DNA from: DSXF01 sp964387495
GTDB taxonomy: Bacteria; Chloroflexota; Anaerolineae; Anaerolineales; Villigracilaceae
Reading direction: 5' to 3'
Assembly: GCA_964387495.1 (NCBI GenBank)
Contig: CAYLXB010000004.1
Location: 31,915 to 95,914, forward strand
Length of the DNA stretch: 64,000 nucleotides
Positions 33,691 through 42,760 of this stretch are shown in pieces. Position numbers and translations under genes: made by a program. The stretch's first letter is position 1, and every line of letters begins with the position of its first letter. The notes below the pieces were generated by a model. That model saw only the letters and a program-made list of their open reading frames with translations, was not told the origin of the DNA and did no database searches.

Positions 33691-33721
33691 TGAGCAGGCC
33701 GGAGAACATCCGACCTGCTCA
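33691..33721 (+). other. Intercistronic hairpin between SBP and permease genes
   Basis: TGAGCAGG...CCTGCTCA with inner CGG/CCG pairs, no T run. Such hairpins after the binding-protein gene commonly stabilise its mRNA so that it is made in excess of the membrane subunits. Confidence 0.6.
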
Positions 33722-33744
33722 TACCGGCCGGAAAGGGAAGTGCG

Positions 33745-34779
33745 ATGGGTCGTTACATCCTGAAACGTCTGCTGCAAGGCATCCCTTTATTGTTCTTCGT
33801 CAGCCTGATCTTGTTTATTTTGATGATGAACGTAGGGGACCCTGTGGCCACCATGGGCGGGCGCCGTGTGACGCGCAAGTCTGATTACGAGCGCCTCCGC
33901 CGGCAGCTTGGGTTGGACCAGCCTGTTTACATGCAGTATGCCTACTGGTTGCTTGGCAACGATTGGACGAAGACCGACCTGGACGGGGATGGCGTTGCTG
34001 AGACCCCGGGCAACCGCCGAGGCGTCTTGCGCGGCGATTTCGGCACCTCGTTGCTCAATCGCAAGCCTGTCTTGGAGGTGATCGGCGAGCGCCTGCCGAA
34101 TACTCTTATCCTCATGGTTGCCTCTGAATTTGTTATCATCCTGGGAGCCTTGTTCGTGGGGGTGTATTCAGCCTTGCGCCAGTATTCCGCGATGGACAAC
34201 CTGATCACAGCCATTTTGTTTATTGGCTATTCCATGCCGGTTTTCTTTATTGCCCTGATCTCGATGTATATCTTTGCGGTTCTTTTCAAACGCTGGGGTC
34301 TGCCGTACCTGCCAACCGTTGGAATGTTCGACCCGCAGGCTGGTAAGACCACTGCCCAGGTGCTCTGGCACATGATTCTTCCGGTCACCAGCATTTCCAT
34401 CATCAGTTTTGCCGCTTACAGCCGTTATATTCGCAGCACCATGCTGGAAGTGATGGGTCAGGACTATATCCGAACGGCCAAATCCAAGGGCCTGCCGCGG
34501 CGCGATGTGGTTTTCATCCACGCTCTCAAAAACGCCTCGCTTCCCATCGTGACCGTTGTCGGCCTCGACCTGCCGCTTCTATTGGGTGGGGCCGTGGTCA
34601 CTGAACGCATCTTTGCCTGGCCGGGCATGGGGCGCCTGTTTCTCGATCATGTCGACCGGGTGGATATGCCTGTCATCATGGGCATTCTGATGCTGGTCGC
34701 TATCGCGGTCGTGGTCTTTCAAATCCTGACCGATATCGTCTATGCCTTGCTCGACCCGCGCATCCGTTACGAAAAGTAG
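33745..34779 (+). CDS. Dpp/Opp-type ABC permease, DppB position
   Basis: A 344-aa permease with six membrane helices. N-terminus YILKRLLQGIPLLFFVSLI, and EAA loop around DYIRTAKSKGLPRRDVVFIHALKNA. Between helix 1 and helix 2 the extracytoplasmic loop has an insertion NDWTKTDLDGDGVAETPGN that contains a calcium-loop-like DLDGDGVAE. The homologous loop in typical DppB proteins lacks this. It pairs with the next gene to form the translocation pore. Confidence 0.93.
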   Translation: MGRYILKRLLQGIPLLFFVSLILFILMMNVGDPVATMGGRRVTRKSDYERLRRQLGLDQPVYMQYAYWLLGNDWTKTDLDGDGVAETPGNRRGVLRGDFGTSLLNRKPVLEVIGERLPNTLILMVASEFVIILGALFVGVYSALRQYSAMDNLITAILFIGYSMPVFFIALISMYIFAVLFKRWGLPYLPTVGMFDPQAGKTTAQVLWHMILPVTSISIISFAAYSRYIRSTMLEVMGQDYIRTAKSKGLPRRDVVFIHALKNASLPIVTVVGLDLPLLLGGAVVTERIFAWPGMGRLFLDHVDRVDMPVIMGILMLVAIAVVVFQILTDIVYALLDPRIRYEK

Positions 34780-34785
34780 GCCGAA

Positions 34786-35745
34786 ATGGAAATGGAAACA
34801 ACACCCCCACCTGCACCTGCAGCCTCCCTGCTCCCCGATGAATTGGAGACCCCTCCGCTCAGCCTGAGGCAGCTTGTCTGGCGTCGTTTCCGTCGTCACA
34901 AGATGGCCATGTTTGGGGCGGTAACGCTCATCCTGCTGTTCGTTTATTCCTTTGGCGGCGCATTGGTTTTCCCCGAAAGCTATGCCAACTTTGCTGATAC
35001 ACCCCTGCGCCTGACGGCGCCTTCTGCCGAGCACCCTTTTGGTACGGATACGATTGGGCGTGATGTCCTTGCGCGCACCATTTACGGCGGGCAAATTTCT
35101 CTCATTATCGGACTGCTGGCCGTTTTAATCGAGAATTTTATTGGAATCCTGGTTGGAGCGCTGGCAGGGTATTATGGCGGCCTGGTCGACAGCCTCCTGA
35201 TGCGCTTCACAGAGGCCATGCTGAACATTCCGGAGATTTTTCTGCTCATCGTCATGGCCAAGTTCTTCGGTGGGCAGATCCCCGAAATTACCATTTTGGG
35301 CCGCACCTTCAGCGGTAGTGTGGTTGTGATCGTGTTGATCATTGGTTTGACAAGCTGGATGTACCTGGCTCGCATTGTCCGGGCGCAGTTTCTTTCCTTG
35401 AAGGAGAATGAGTTCATCCTGGCTGCGCGTGCCACCGGTACCTCGAATTTTGAGATCATTTTCCGCCATATCCTGCCCAACAGTATTGCTCCGATTATTG
35501 TCTCAGCGACGCTGGGGGTCGCCAATGCGATCCTGGCTGAAGCCTACATCAGTTTCCTCGGCCTGGGCGTCCAGCCGCCGACTGCTACCTGGGGCAATAT
35601 GCTTGATGGGGCTAACAACTACCTGGAAACAGCCCCGTGGTTGTGGTTCTTTCCCGGTCTCTTGATTCTGCTGACCGTTCTCAGCATCAACTTCCTGGGC
35701 GACGGACTGCGTGATGCGATCGACCCGCGCAGCCGGGCTGACTAA
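34786..35745 (+). CDS. Dpp/Opp-type ABC permease, DppC position
   Basis: A 319-aa permease with an N-terminal cytoplasmic extension (about 1-40; OppC_N type), then six membrane helices. HPFGTDTIGRDVLARTIYG and the EAA loop NEFILAARATGTSNFEIIFRHILPN are diagnostic. It starts 6 bp after the DppB-type gene; a second in-frame ATG two codons later is also possible. Confidence 0.93.
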   Translation: MEMETTPPPAPAASLLPDELETPPLSLRQLVWRRFRRHKMAMFGAVTLILLFVYSFGGALVFPESYANFADTPLRLTAPSAEHPFGTDTIGRDVLARTIYGGQISLIIGLLAVLIENFIGILVGALAGYYGGLVDSLLMRFTEAMLNIPEIFLLIVMAKFFGGQIPEITILGRTFSGSVVVIVLIIGLTSWMYLARIVRAQFLSLKENEFILAARATGTSNFEIIFRHILPNSIAPIIVSATLGVANAILAEAYISFLGLGVQPPTATWGNMLDGANNYLETAPWLWFFPGLLILLTVLSINFLGDGLRDAIDPRSRAD

Positions 35746-35754
35746 GGAGCAGTC

Positions 35755-36744
35755 ATGACAGAAACATTGTTGAAAGTCTCCGACCTCAAGACGCGTTTTC
35801 ATACCCCGGAAGGAACGGTCTATGCCGTCAATGGCGTCTCGCTTCATACCAATGTGGGTGAAACGCTGGCCGTTGTCGGTGAGAGCGGCTGTGGCAAATC
35901 TGTCACCATGATGTCCATCTTGCGCCTCATCCCCATCCCGCCCGGTGAGATTGCTGGCGGCACGGTGCTTTATCGCGATCGCGACCTGCTGAAGATCAGT
36001 GAATCCGAGATGGAAGATGTGCGCGGCAAAGAGATTGCCATGATCTTCCAGGACCCGATGACCTCGCTTAATCCCGTCTTGACCATTGGGCGCCAGATTA
36101 CCGAATCCCTGTGCACACACCTCGATCTCAAGGACGAGGATGCAGAGAAGCGCGCGGTTGAATTGCTTGAGCAGGTAGGCATCCCCGAAGCCGCGCGCCG
36201 GCTGCATGATTATCCGCACCAGTTCTCCGGCGGGATGCGCCAGCGTGTCATGATTGCAATGGCCCTGGCCTGTGCACCCAGCCTGTTGATCGCTGACGAA
36301 CCCACCACTGCACTGGATGTCACCATCCAGGCCCAGATTGTGGAACTTGTCGAACGCTTACGCGACCAGTTGCGTATGGCCATCATCTGGATCACCCACG
36401 ACCTGGGTGTGGTGGCCGGCCTGGCTGAGCGGGTGATCGTGATGTATGCTGGTTATATCGTCGAGGAAGCTAATGTAGATGACTTATATGAAAATCCTCA
36501 CCACCCATATACCCTGGCCTTGTTGGCAGCCCTGCCGCGTGTCGACCGCCGCCGGGAGCGCCGCCTGAAATCCATCCCCGGCGCGCCGCCCAACCTGCTG
36601 GTTGAGCCGCATGGCTGCCCCTTTGCACCTCGCTGCGAATTCGTCCAGGCACGCTGCCGGAATGAAAACCCACCCCTGACGGTTGTGCAGGGTACGCACA
36701 CTGCGGCCTGTTGGGTGGATGTGAACACAGGAGCCCCGCGATGA
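35755..36744 (+). CDS. Dpp/Opp-type ABC ATPase, DppD position
   Basis: A 329-aa ATPase. Walker A GESGCGKSVTM (about 42-52), Q-loop IFQDPMTSLNP, signature FSGGMRQRVMIAMALA, Walker B LLIADEPTTALD, and the C-terminal oligo_HPY cysteine-containing tail (CPFAPRCEFVQARC) seen in this family, where cysteines can hold an Fe-S cluster. AAGGAGCAG precedes the ATG. Confidence 0.95.
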   Translation: MTETLLKVSDLKTRFHTPEGTVYAVNGVSLHTNVGETLAVVGESGCGKSVTMMSILRLIPIPPGEIAGGTVLYRDRDLLKISESEMEDVRGKEIAMIFQDPMTSLNPVLTIGRQITESLCTHLDLKDEDAEKRAVELLEQVGIPEAARRLHDYPHQFSGGMRQRVMIAMALACAPSLLIADEPTTALDVTIQAQIVELVERLRDQLRMAIIWITHDLGVVAGLAERVIVMYAGYIVEEANVDDLYENPHHPYTLALLAALPRVDRRRERRLKSIPGAPPNLLVEPHGCPFAPRCEFVQARCRNENPPLTVVQGTHTAACWVDVNTGAPR

Positions 36745-37724
36745 GCACACCCGACCCCCTGGTTGTTGTCCGAAACCTGAAAAAATATTTTCCGGTCACA
36801 AGCGGATTGGTCTTCCAGCAGAAAGTGGGATTCGTGCGTGCCGTTGATGATGTCTCGTTCAGCATTGCACCCGGAGAAACCCTTGGGCTGGTGGGTGAGA
36901 GCGGTTGTGGCAAGACCACTGCCGGACGCACGCTGCTTGGACTTTACCCCGCAACCTCCGGCCATGTGACCGTTGCTGGCGCCGATGTTTGTACGGCAAA
37001 AGGCCAGGCTCTGATGGCCATTCGTCGCAAGGCGCAGATGATCTTCCAGGACCCCTACGCCTCGCTCAATCCCCGCTGGACCGTCAACTCGATCGTTAGC
37101 GAGCCTCTGCGTGTGCACCGCATCATCACCAATGAGAAGGCGCGCTCTGAGCGGGTCAAGGAATTGCTCAGCCTGGTTGGATTGAGCGGCCGGCTTATCA
37201 ACCGTTTTCCACATGAATTTTCCGGCGGCCAGCGTCAGCGTATCGGCATTGCCCGCGCGCTGGCTTCTGAACCGCTTTTTATTGTTTGTGACGAACCCAT
37301 CTCGGCCCTGGATGTCTCCATCCAGGCCCAGGTGGTCAATTTGCTCGAAGACTTGCAAGATAAATTTGGCCTGACATACCTCTTTATTGCCCATGACTTG
37401 AGCATGGTGCGCCACATCTGTGATCGTGTCGCAGTCATGTATTTGGGCATCATCGTTGAACTGGGTGATCGCAATGAGGTCTATGAGAACCCCTTGCACC
37501 CCTACACACGTGCACTGCTTTCAGCGGTTCCCATCCCCGACCCTAAAAAAGATCGCGCCCGCCACCGCACGATTTTGACCGGCGATGTACCCAGTCCCAT
37601 TCATCCTCCGTCTGGCTGCCGCTTTCACCCGCGCTGCCCGCAGGCTGTCGATCGCTGCAAAGTCGAGATTCCCGAATGGCGTGAAGCTGCCCCCTCGCAT
37701 TGGGTAGCCTGCCATCTTGCCTGA
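36741..37724 (+). CDS. Dpp/Opp-type ABC ATPase, DppF position
   Basis: A 327-aa ATPase, partner of the preceding subunit. Walker A GESGCGKTTAGR, Q-loop IFQDPYASLNPRWTV, signature FSGGQRQRIGIARALA, Walker B FIVCDEPISALD, C-terminal CRFHPRCPQAVDRC. The ATG overlaps the DppD-type stop by 4 bp. An in-frame start ten codons earlier is rejected because it lies inside the previous gene and lacks a ribosome site. Confidence 0.95.
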   Translation: MSTPDPLVVVRNLKKYFPVTSGLVFQQKVGFVRAVDDVSFSIAPGETLGLVGESGCGKTTAGRTLLGLYPATSGHVTVAGADVCTAKGQALMAIRRKAQMIFQDPYASLNPRWTVNSIVSEPLRVHRIITNEKARSERVKELLSLVGLSGRLINRFPHEFSGGQRQRIGIARALASEPLFIVCDEPISALDVSIQAQVVNLLEDLQDKFGLTYLFIAHDLSMVRHICDRVAVMYLGIIVELGDRNEVYENPLHPYTRALLSAVPIPDPKKDRARHRTILTGDVPSPIHPPSGCRFHPRCPQAVDRCKVEIPEWREAAPSHWVACHLA

Positions 37725-37784
37725 CCTCTACTTTTTAAAACCGGGTCTTTTCAATATTCTCCGTTCCTTTTTGGTGCGCTGACA

Positions 37785-39629
37785 ATGGATGCGCACTTTG
37801 AAGATCCTATGCTTGATCTCGACACTCTTCTGCGTGTGCCCTGTGTGGACACAGAATATGGCTTTGACCTCTCTCCAGATGGAAAGACGGCCGTGTTTGC
37901 TTGGAATAAGACTGGCCGCTGGGAGATTTACCAGGTTCCCCTTGATGGTTCAAGCGACCCTGTCCTGCTTACCGCCGGCAACGGGGCAAAATTCAATCCC
38001 CAATTTTCCCCGGATGGTTCAACCCTGGCCTTTATTGTGGATTTCGATGGCAGCGAGCGTTATCATATCTTTCTCCTCGATCTTACAACGGGCCGGCAGT
38101 CTGACCTGACGCCGGACATTGAATTCAGCCTTCAGCCCAAATATGCCTGGTCGCCGGATGGTAACCGGATCGCTTGCATGGCAGATCCTTCTGGTTGTTT
38201 TGATACTTATCTTCTGGACATCACCACCGGCCGCATGGATTGTGTGTTTGCTGTTGGCCACCCTGGCTGGGAGGTCCACTGGTCTCCGGATGGCCGCTGG
38301 CTGGCAGTGACTGTGGAGTGGCGTGGCCAGGACTATGGTACATATATTGTCCCTGTCCGCGGCCTTGTTCCTGCTGGCGATATTCTCCCTATTCAAGGGG
38401 ATACTGTGCTCCAAATTGGGGATGAGCACGGCCCAATCAATGCCATCACACCTGCCTGGTCACCCGACGGCACCCGCCTGGCTTTTGCTTCTGATGTGCA
38501 TGGCCGCTACCAGATTGGTATCTATAATCTTGTGGATGCTCAGATCCAGTGGCTGCCCCCATCTGCAGGCGACGATGTTGCCCCGGCTTGGTCGGCAGAT
38601 GGCCGCCTGGCCTTTGTCCAGCATGAAGGTGCCAGGGAGTGGTTGGTTGTGACGGCTCCTTCTGGCAAATTGTTGCGTTACCAGGTTGATCCGGGGTTAT
38701 ATTTCAGCCCGCAGTTCACGCCGGATGGCCGCTCCCTGGTTTTTGTCTTCGATAACCCGTGCCAGCCCGATGCATTGTGGCATCTCGTTCCGCAGGCTGG
38801 CACATTCAAGCGTTTGACACATTCGTTCCCTGCGGATTTGCCACCTGAATCCCTGGTCATGTCCCAAGAAATTACCTATCCGGCGCAGGATGGGGTACGG
38901 GTTCCGGCGGTGCTCTACAAGCCGCCGCAAGCCGGCCCGGATTGTCCGGCGGTTATTGTTATCCATGGTGGTCCGACCTGGCAGTTCTCCATTATGTGGT
39001 ATCCCTTCATGGCGCATCTGGCCAGCCGCGGCTGGGTGGTACTGGCGCCCAATTATCGCGGCTCTACTGGTTACGGGCGTGACTGGCAGCATGCCAACCG
39101 CTTCGATCTGGGCGGGGTGGATGCGCGGGATGTGCGTGCCGGTGTGGACTTCCTCGTCCGGAGCGGCCTGGCTGATGCGCAACGAATTGCTGTAACCGGA
39201 CGCAGCCATGGCGGCTACCTGACCATGGTCTGCCTGACCAGTTTTCCCGATGTTTGGGCTGGCGGGTCGGCAGTCGTACCTTTCCTGAATTATTTCACCA
39301 GCCATGCCAACTCGCGCTCTGATTTACAACACTGGGATTTGGAAAATTTTGGCAACCCAGTGGACAATTATGACCTGTGGTATGCGCGCTCGCCGTTTTT
39401 CTTCCTGGATAGAATCCAGGCGCCCGTGCAGTTGATTTGCGGCGAGAACGATCCACGCTGTCCGCCGAGTGAGTCCGTGGCTGCACGTGACCGGTTGCTG
39501 GCGCTTGGCCGGCAGGTGGAATTTATTCTCTACCAAGGTGAAGGGCACGCTTTTCTCAAGGTCGAAAACCTGATCGATTCGGAGACCCGTCGTTCCGGAT
39601 TCCTTGAACGCATCCTCACGCGTACCTGA
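37785..39629 (+). CDS. S9-family peptidase (prolyl oligopeptidase-like)
   Basis: A 614-aa serine peptidase without signal peptide, so cytoplasmic. Residues about 20-340 form a TolB/WD40-like beta propeller with repeated SPDG blades. The C-terminal alpha/beta hydrolase domain has the triad Ser474 (GRSHGGYLT), Asp556 (ENDPRCPP) and His588 (GEGHAF). Enzymes of this class cleave short peptides or acyl-peptides that fit through the propeller. It follows the importer operon by 60 bp without a terminator, so the imported compound is probably peptide-like and cut here. A strong terminator follows. Confidence 0.92.
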   Translation: MDAHFEDPMLDLDTLLRVPCVDTEYGFDLSPDGKTAVFAWNKTGRWEIYQVPLDGSSDPVLLTAGNGAKFNPQFSPDGSTLAFIVDFDGSERYHIFLLDLTTGRQSDLTPDIEFSLQPKYAWSPDGNRIACMADPSGCFDTYLLDITTGRMDCVFAVGHPGWEVHWSPDGRWLAVTVEWRGQDYGTYIVPVRGLVPAGDILPIQGDTVLQIGDEHGPINAITPAWSPDGTRLAFASDVHGRYQIGIYNLVDAQIQWLPPSAGDDVAPAWSADGRLAFVQHEGAREWLVVTAPSGKLLRYQVDPGLYFSPQFTPDGRSLVFVFDNPCQPDALWHLVPQAGTFKRLTHSFPADLPPESLVMSQEITYPAQDGVRVPAVLYKPPQAGPDCPAVIVIHGGPTWQFSIMWYPFMAHLASRGWVVLAPNYRGSTGYGRDWQHANRFDLGGVDARDVRAGVDFLVRSGLADAQRIAVTGRSHGGYLTMVCLTSFPDVWAGGSAVVPFLNYFTSHANSRSDLQHWDLENFGNPVDNYDLWYARSPFFFLDRIQAPVQLICGENDPRCPPSESVAARDRLLALGRQVEFILYQGEGHAFLKVENLIDSETRRSGFLERILTRT

Positions 39630-39651
39630 CCATCCCTGTCTGGCTGTATGA

Positions 39652-39691
39652 ACGGGATGTGTGAGGTACTTAACTCGCATGTCCCGTTTTT
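39652..39691 (+). terminator. Rho-independent terminator after the S9 peptidase
   Basis: ACGGGATGTGTGAG pairs with CTCGCATGTCCCGT (14 bp with three G-U pairs), 8-nt loop, then TTTTT. Confidence 0.88.
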
Positions 39692-39749
39692 CATAATGTC
39701 TCAACGCTCGTCATTATTTATCTCTGTAAATTTCCAATAAGGAGGCTCC

Positions 39750-41162
39750 ATGTCACAATTCCACATCCTTCCCCCTGAGCAGGTCGAGGCCATCCACCAG
39801 GCTACCCTGCGCATCCTGGCCGAGACCGGTGTTGTGCTCACCCATACTGGCGCGCGCCAACTGCTTGCCGAAGCAGGCGCCAGTTTCAAGGGGGATCGTA
39901 CTCTTTTGCCACCAGACCTGGTTGAAAAGTCCATAACTACGGCTGGTAAGACCGTCACCGTCCGCGGCCGCGGCGGAACGGCCAAAACCCTGGGTGATGG
40001 CAGCCTCTATTTCCACAACCTGGGCGGTGCCCGGGATATCTACGACTCTGGCGGCGGCCAGATCCGCCGTGCCGTCCTGCAGGATGTGTGTGCTGCAACC
40101 CGCTTGCTGGATGCCCTGCCCAACTGCAACACCATCACGCCGTTTTTTACTCCCTGCGATGTTCCCGGCAGCCTGATGTCGCTGGCCATGTACCGCCATG
40201 CCCTGCCTCACACTGTCAAGCCCTTGCAGGGTCCAGGGGTGCAGTTCCCCGCGGAAGTCCGTTTTGCGGTGCGCATGGCCGAGGTGATCGGACCTGCGGC
40301 GGAGGTGCTCACCCTGGCTGTTTCGCCGGTCAGTCCCCTGTCGATCCCCGACCATGAGGCAGAAGCCATTATGGAAATTGCCCGGCATGGGATTGCCTTT
40401 GCGCCCCTGCCCTGTCCAACGGCTGGCACGACTGCCCCGTTTTCGATTGCCGGGGCCATTGCCCAGCAGAATGCGGAGGTCCTTTCGGCACTGGTGCTGG
40501 CCCAGTTGGTCCACCCCGGCTTGCCGCTGATCTACTGTGGGCGCCTGGCAATGATGGAGCCGCGCACCGGCATCTCAGTCTGGGGCGGGGTGGAGATGGG
40601 ATTGGCTTCCGCTGGCACAGTTCAAATTGGGCACCGTTATGGCCTGCCGGTAAATGTTTATGGATTTTCCACGAATGCGCATAGTCTTGATATCCAGGCC
40701 GGTTTTGAGCGCGGTTTGAATGTTATCATCCCTGCCCTGGCGGGGGCGGATGAACTTTCCGGGATCGGCGAGATGGAGGCCGGCGTGACCGGGTCCTTTG
40801 CGCTCATGGTGGCCGATAATGAGTTCGCTGGCAGTGTCTTGCGCGCCCGCCGTGGTTACATTGCCGATGAAGAATCGCTTGGCGTGGAAATGATCTCCCG
40901 GGTGATGGACACTACCCACAATTTCCTCAGCCAGCGGCACACCAGCAAGTTTCTGAAGTCGGGCGAGATCCTGCTCACAAAACTGGCTGAACGCGGCACA
41001 TGGGAAACCTGGGATCGGGGCGGCCGCCGGGGACTTGCCGAGCAGGCTCAGGCGGAGGCCGACCGTATCTTGAATACACATCAGGTCGCGCCGTTGGATC
41101 CTGCCCAGGAACGCGAATTGGATGCCATCATGTCTGCTGCGGAGAAGGAATTGGTTCGATAG
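39750..41162 (+). CDS. MttB-family methyltransferase 3 (non-pyrrolysine)
   Basis: A 470-aa MttB superfamily protein, third in the cluster. Blocks include LRILAETGVVLTHTGARQLL, VSPLSIPDHEAEAIMEIARHG, PCPTAGTTAPFSIAG and TTHNFLSQRHTSKFLK. No in-frame amber codon. AATAAGGAGG precedes the ATG. It begins a new transcription unit after a strong terminator and is followed 22 bp later by an M20 amidohydrolase, so it may handle a substrate that also needs amide hydrolysis. Confidence 0.92.
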   Translation: MSQFHILPPEQVEAIHQATLRILAETGVVLTHTGARQLLAEAGASFKGDRTLLPPDLVEKSITTAGKTVTVRGRGGTAKTLGDGSLYFHNLGGARDIYDSGGGQIRRAVLQDVCAATRLLDALPNCNTITPFFTPCDVPGSLMSLAMYRHALPHTVKPLQGPGVQFPAEVRFAVRMAEVIGPAAEVLTLAVSPVSPLSIPDHEAEAIMEIARHGIAFAPLPCPTAGTTAPFSIAGAIAQQNAEVLSALVLAQLVHPGLPLIYCGRLAMMEPRTGISVWGGVEMGLASAGTVQIGHRYGLPVNVYGFSTNAHSLDIQAGFERGLNVIIPALAGADELSGIGEMEAGVTGSFALMVADNEFAGSVLRARRGYIADEESLGVEMISRVMDTTHNFLSQRHTSKFLKSGEILLTKLAERGTWETWDRGGRRGLAEQAQAEADRILNTHQVAPLDPAQERELDAIMSAAEKELVR

Positions 41163-41184
41163 ATCAAATACTTTGGAGGTGCTT

Positions 41185-42348
41185 ATGCTTGCAAAGGCCC
41201 GTGCAATCCAGGCTCAATTGACCGAATGGCGGCGGGATTTCCACCAGCATCCTGAGTTGGGCTTCCAGGAGGAACGCACCTCGCAGTGCGTGGCTGAACT
41301 CCTCTCTGGCTGGGGCTACCGCGTCCGGCGCGGAGTCGGTCGTACCGGTGTGGTCGCCGATCTTGGGGTGGGAAACCCGGTGGTTGCCATCCGCGCCGAT
41401 ATGGACGCCTTGCCTCTTCAGGAAGAGAACCGGGTTTCCTATCGTTCACAGGTGGCCAATACAATGCACGCCTGCGGCCATGACGCACATACAGCCATGG
41501 CCCTTGGTGCCGCGCTGCTTTTCTCGAAAGAAGTTTTCCCGGGTACTGTGCGTTTTCTCTTTCAGCCCGCGGAGGAGGTGGGGGACGAAGAAGGCATCAG
41601 CGGTGCGCCTCGCATGATCGAGGCTGGTGCCATGGACTCTGTGGATGCCGTGCTGGCCTTGCATGTGGACCCTGCGACAGCGCCCGGCGACATCCGCATC
41701 GAGAGCGGACCGGCCAGTGGCGGCGTTGACTCATGGTTTGGGCGCATTTTGGGCCGGGGCGGGCATGGTGCCAAACCTCACGAGACGGTGGATCCGTTTT
41801 ACATGGCTTCGCATGTCATTCTGGCCTTGAATGCCATTGTCTCACGCCGGCTCGACCCGTTCCACCCGGCGGTGGTCAGCATCGGCTCCCTGCACGGCGG
41901 CTATGCGGAAAATGTCATTCCAGCGCATGTGGATGTCACCGGCACCCTGCGCTTTACCGATATGAAGGTGCAAAAGCAGATTCACACTGAGATCAAGCGT
42001 GCCTTTGAGTTGACCCGTTCGCTGGGAGGCGAGTACGAGCTGAAGTTCGAGATCGGCACACCTCCCATGATCAACCATCCCGACGTCACCGACCTGATCA
42101 AGAATGTGGCCGCTGACCTGCTGGGAGCGGAACATGTCCTGCCGGTGCATAAGGAATTGGGTGCAGAGGATTTTGGGGCTTTCTTGCTGCAGGCCCCCGG
42201 TGCAATGTTTATATTGGGAGTAAGCCTGCCCGATGAGCGTGTGCTTCATAGCCCGCACTTTGACCTGGACGAGTCAGCCCTTCCCATTGGCACGGCGGTC
42301 TTCGTCGAGGGTGCCATGCGGCTTTTAACGAGGCAGGTGGAAATCTGA
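41185..42348 (+). CDS. M20 metallo-amidohydrolase (hippurate hydrolase-like)
   Basis: A 387-aa amidohydrolase of the M20D/aminoacylase type. Metal and catalytic residues are visible in RADMDALPLQE, HACGHDAHTAMALG, QPAEE and ALHVDP, with a C-terminal GAEDFGAFL metal ligand region. It would hydrolyse an N-acyl or N-carbamoyl amino acid or a similar amide in the cytoplasm. TTGGAGG precedes ATG 41185. Coupling with an MttB methyltransferase suggests that an N-acylated or conjugated methylamine-like amino acid is a substrate. Confidence 0.92.
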   Translation: MLAKARAIQAQLTEWRRDFHQHPELGFQEERTSQCVAELLSGWGYRVRRGVGRTGVVADLGVGNPVVAIRADMDALPLQEENRVSYRSQVANTMHACGHDAHTAMALGAALLFSKEVFPGTVRFLFQPAEEVGDEEGISGAPRMIEAGAMDSVDAVLALHVDPATAPGDIRIESGPASGGVDSWFGRILGRGGHGAKPHETVDPFYMASHVILALNAIVSRRLDPFHPAVVSIGSLHGGYAENVIPAHVDVTGTLRFTDMKVQKQIHTEIKRAFELTRSLGGEYELKFEIGTPPMINHPDVTDLIKNVAADLLGAEHVLPVHKELGAEDFGAFLLQAPGAMFILGVSLPDERVLHSPHFDLDESALPIGTAVFVEGAMRLLTRQVEI

Positions 42349-42385
42349 GACAAAGAGGGTTCACTGGAGTCCGGCGGATGTAAAC

Positions 42386-42420
42386 AAAAAGGCCCGGAGC
42401 GGCATCACCCGCCCGGGCCT
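42386..42420 (-). terminator. Terminator of the 38-aa membrane peptide gene
   Basis: Read on the minus strand: AGGCCCGG / CCGGGCCT stem followed by TTTTTGTTT. The T run is on the minus strand, so it belongs to the small leftward gene; it may also stop the convergent M20 transcript. Confidence 0.8.
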
Positions 42421-42437
42421 GTGTGTCGTGGTTTATG

Positions 42438-42554
42438 CTAGCGGCCGACTCCCATATCGCGAAGGTCATCCGGGTTGAACTGGGCACAAATCAGGTTTGC
42501 GCAGGCAATGATCACGAACACGATCAAAATGCTGGTGGCAATAAAGATAATCAT
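42438..42554 (-). CDS. 38-residue single-span membrane peptide
   Basis: Thirty-eight codons from an ATG with a perfect GGAGG at 7 bases. It has one hydrophobic helix (about 2-24, IFIATSILIVFVIIACANLI with the residues just around it) and a charged tail ending FNPDDLRDMGVGR. A rho-independent terminator follows 18 bp after the stop. Strong initiation signals, a plausible membrane peptide and its own terminator argue that it is real. The function is unknown; the tail is predicted cytoplasmic or extracytoplasmic depending on topology, which is not clear. Confidence 0.65.
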   Translation of the reverse strand: MIIFIATSILIVFVIIACANLICAQFNPDDLRDMGVGR

Positions 42555-42760
42555 GGACGGCCTCCTTTCAAGGGTCTTTGAACGTATCTCCTGTGTTTGT
42601 ATATATAACGCAGTTGCCGCGTTTTCGTTGCACATTTGACCGGTAAACCTGCAGATTGGTAGAATGACGCTCCCCTGCAGCCTTTTGTTCCCATCTTCGA
42701 TGCTGCTGGTTGCTGATTTCAGCGGTTGACGCCCGGCCTGTGCCGGGGTATCATGAGATT

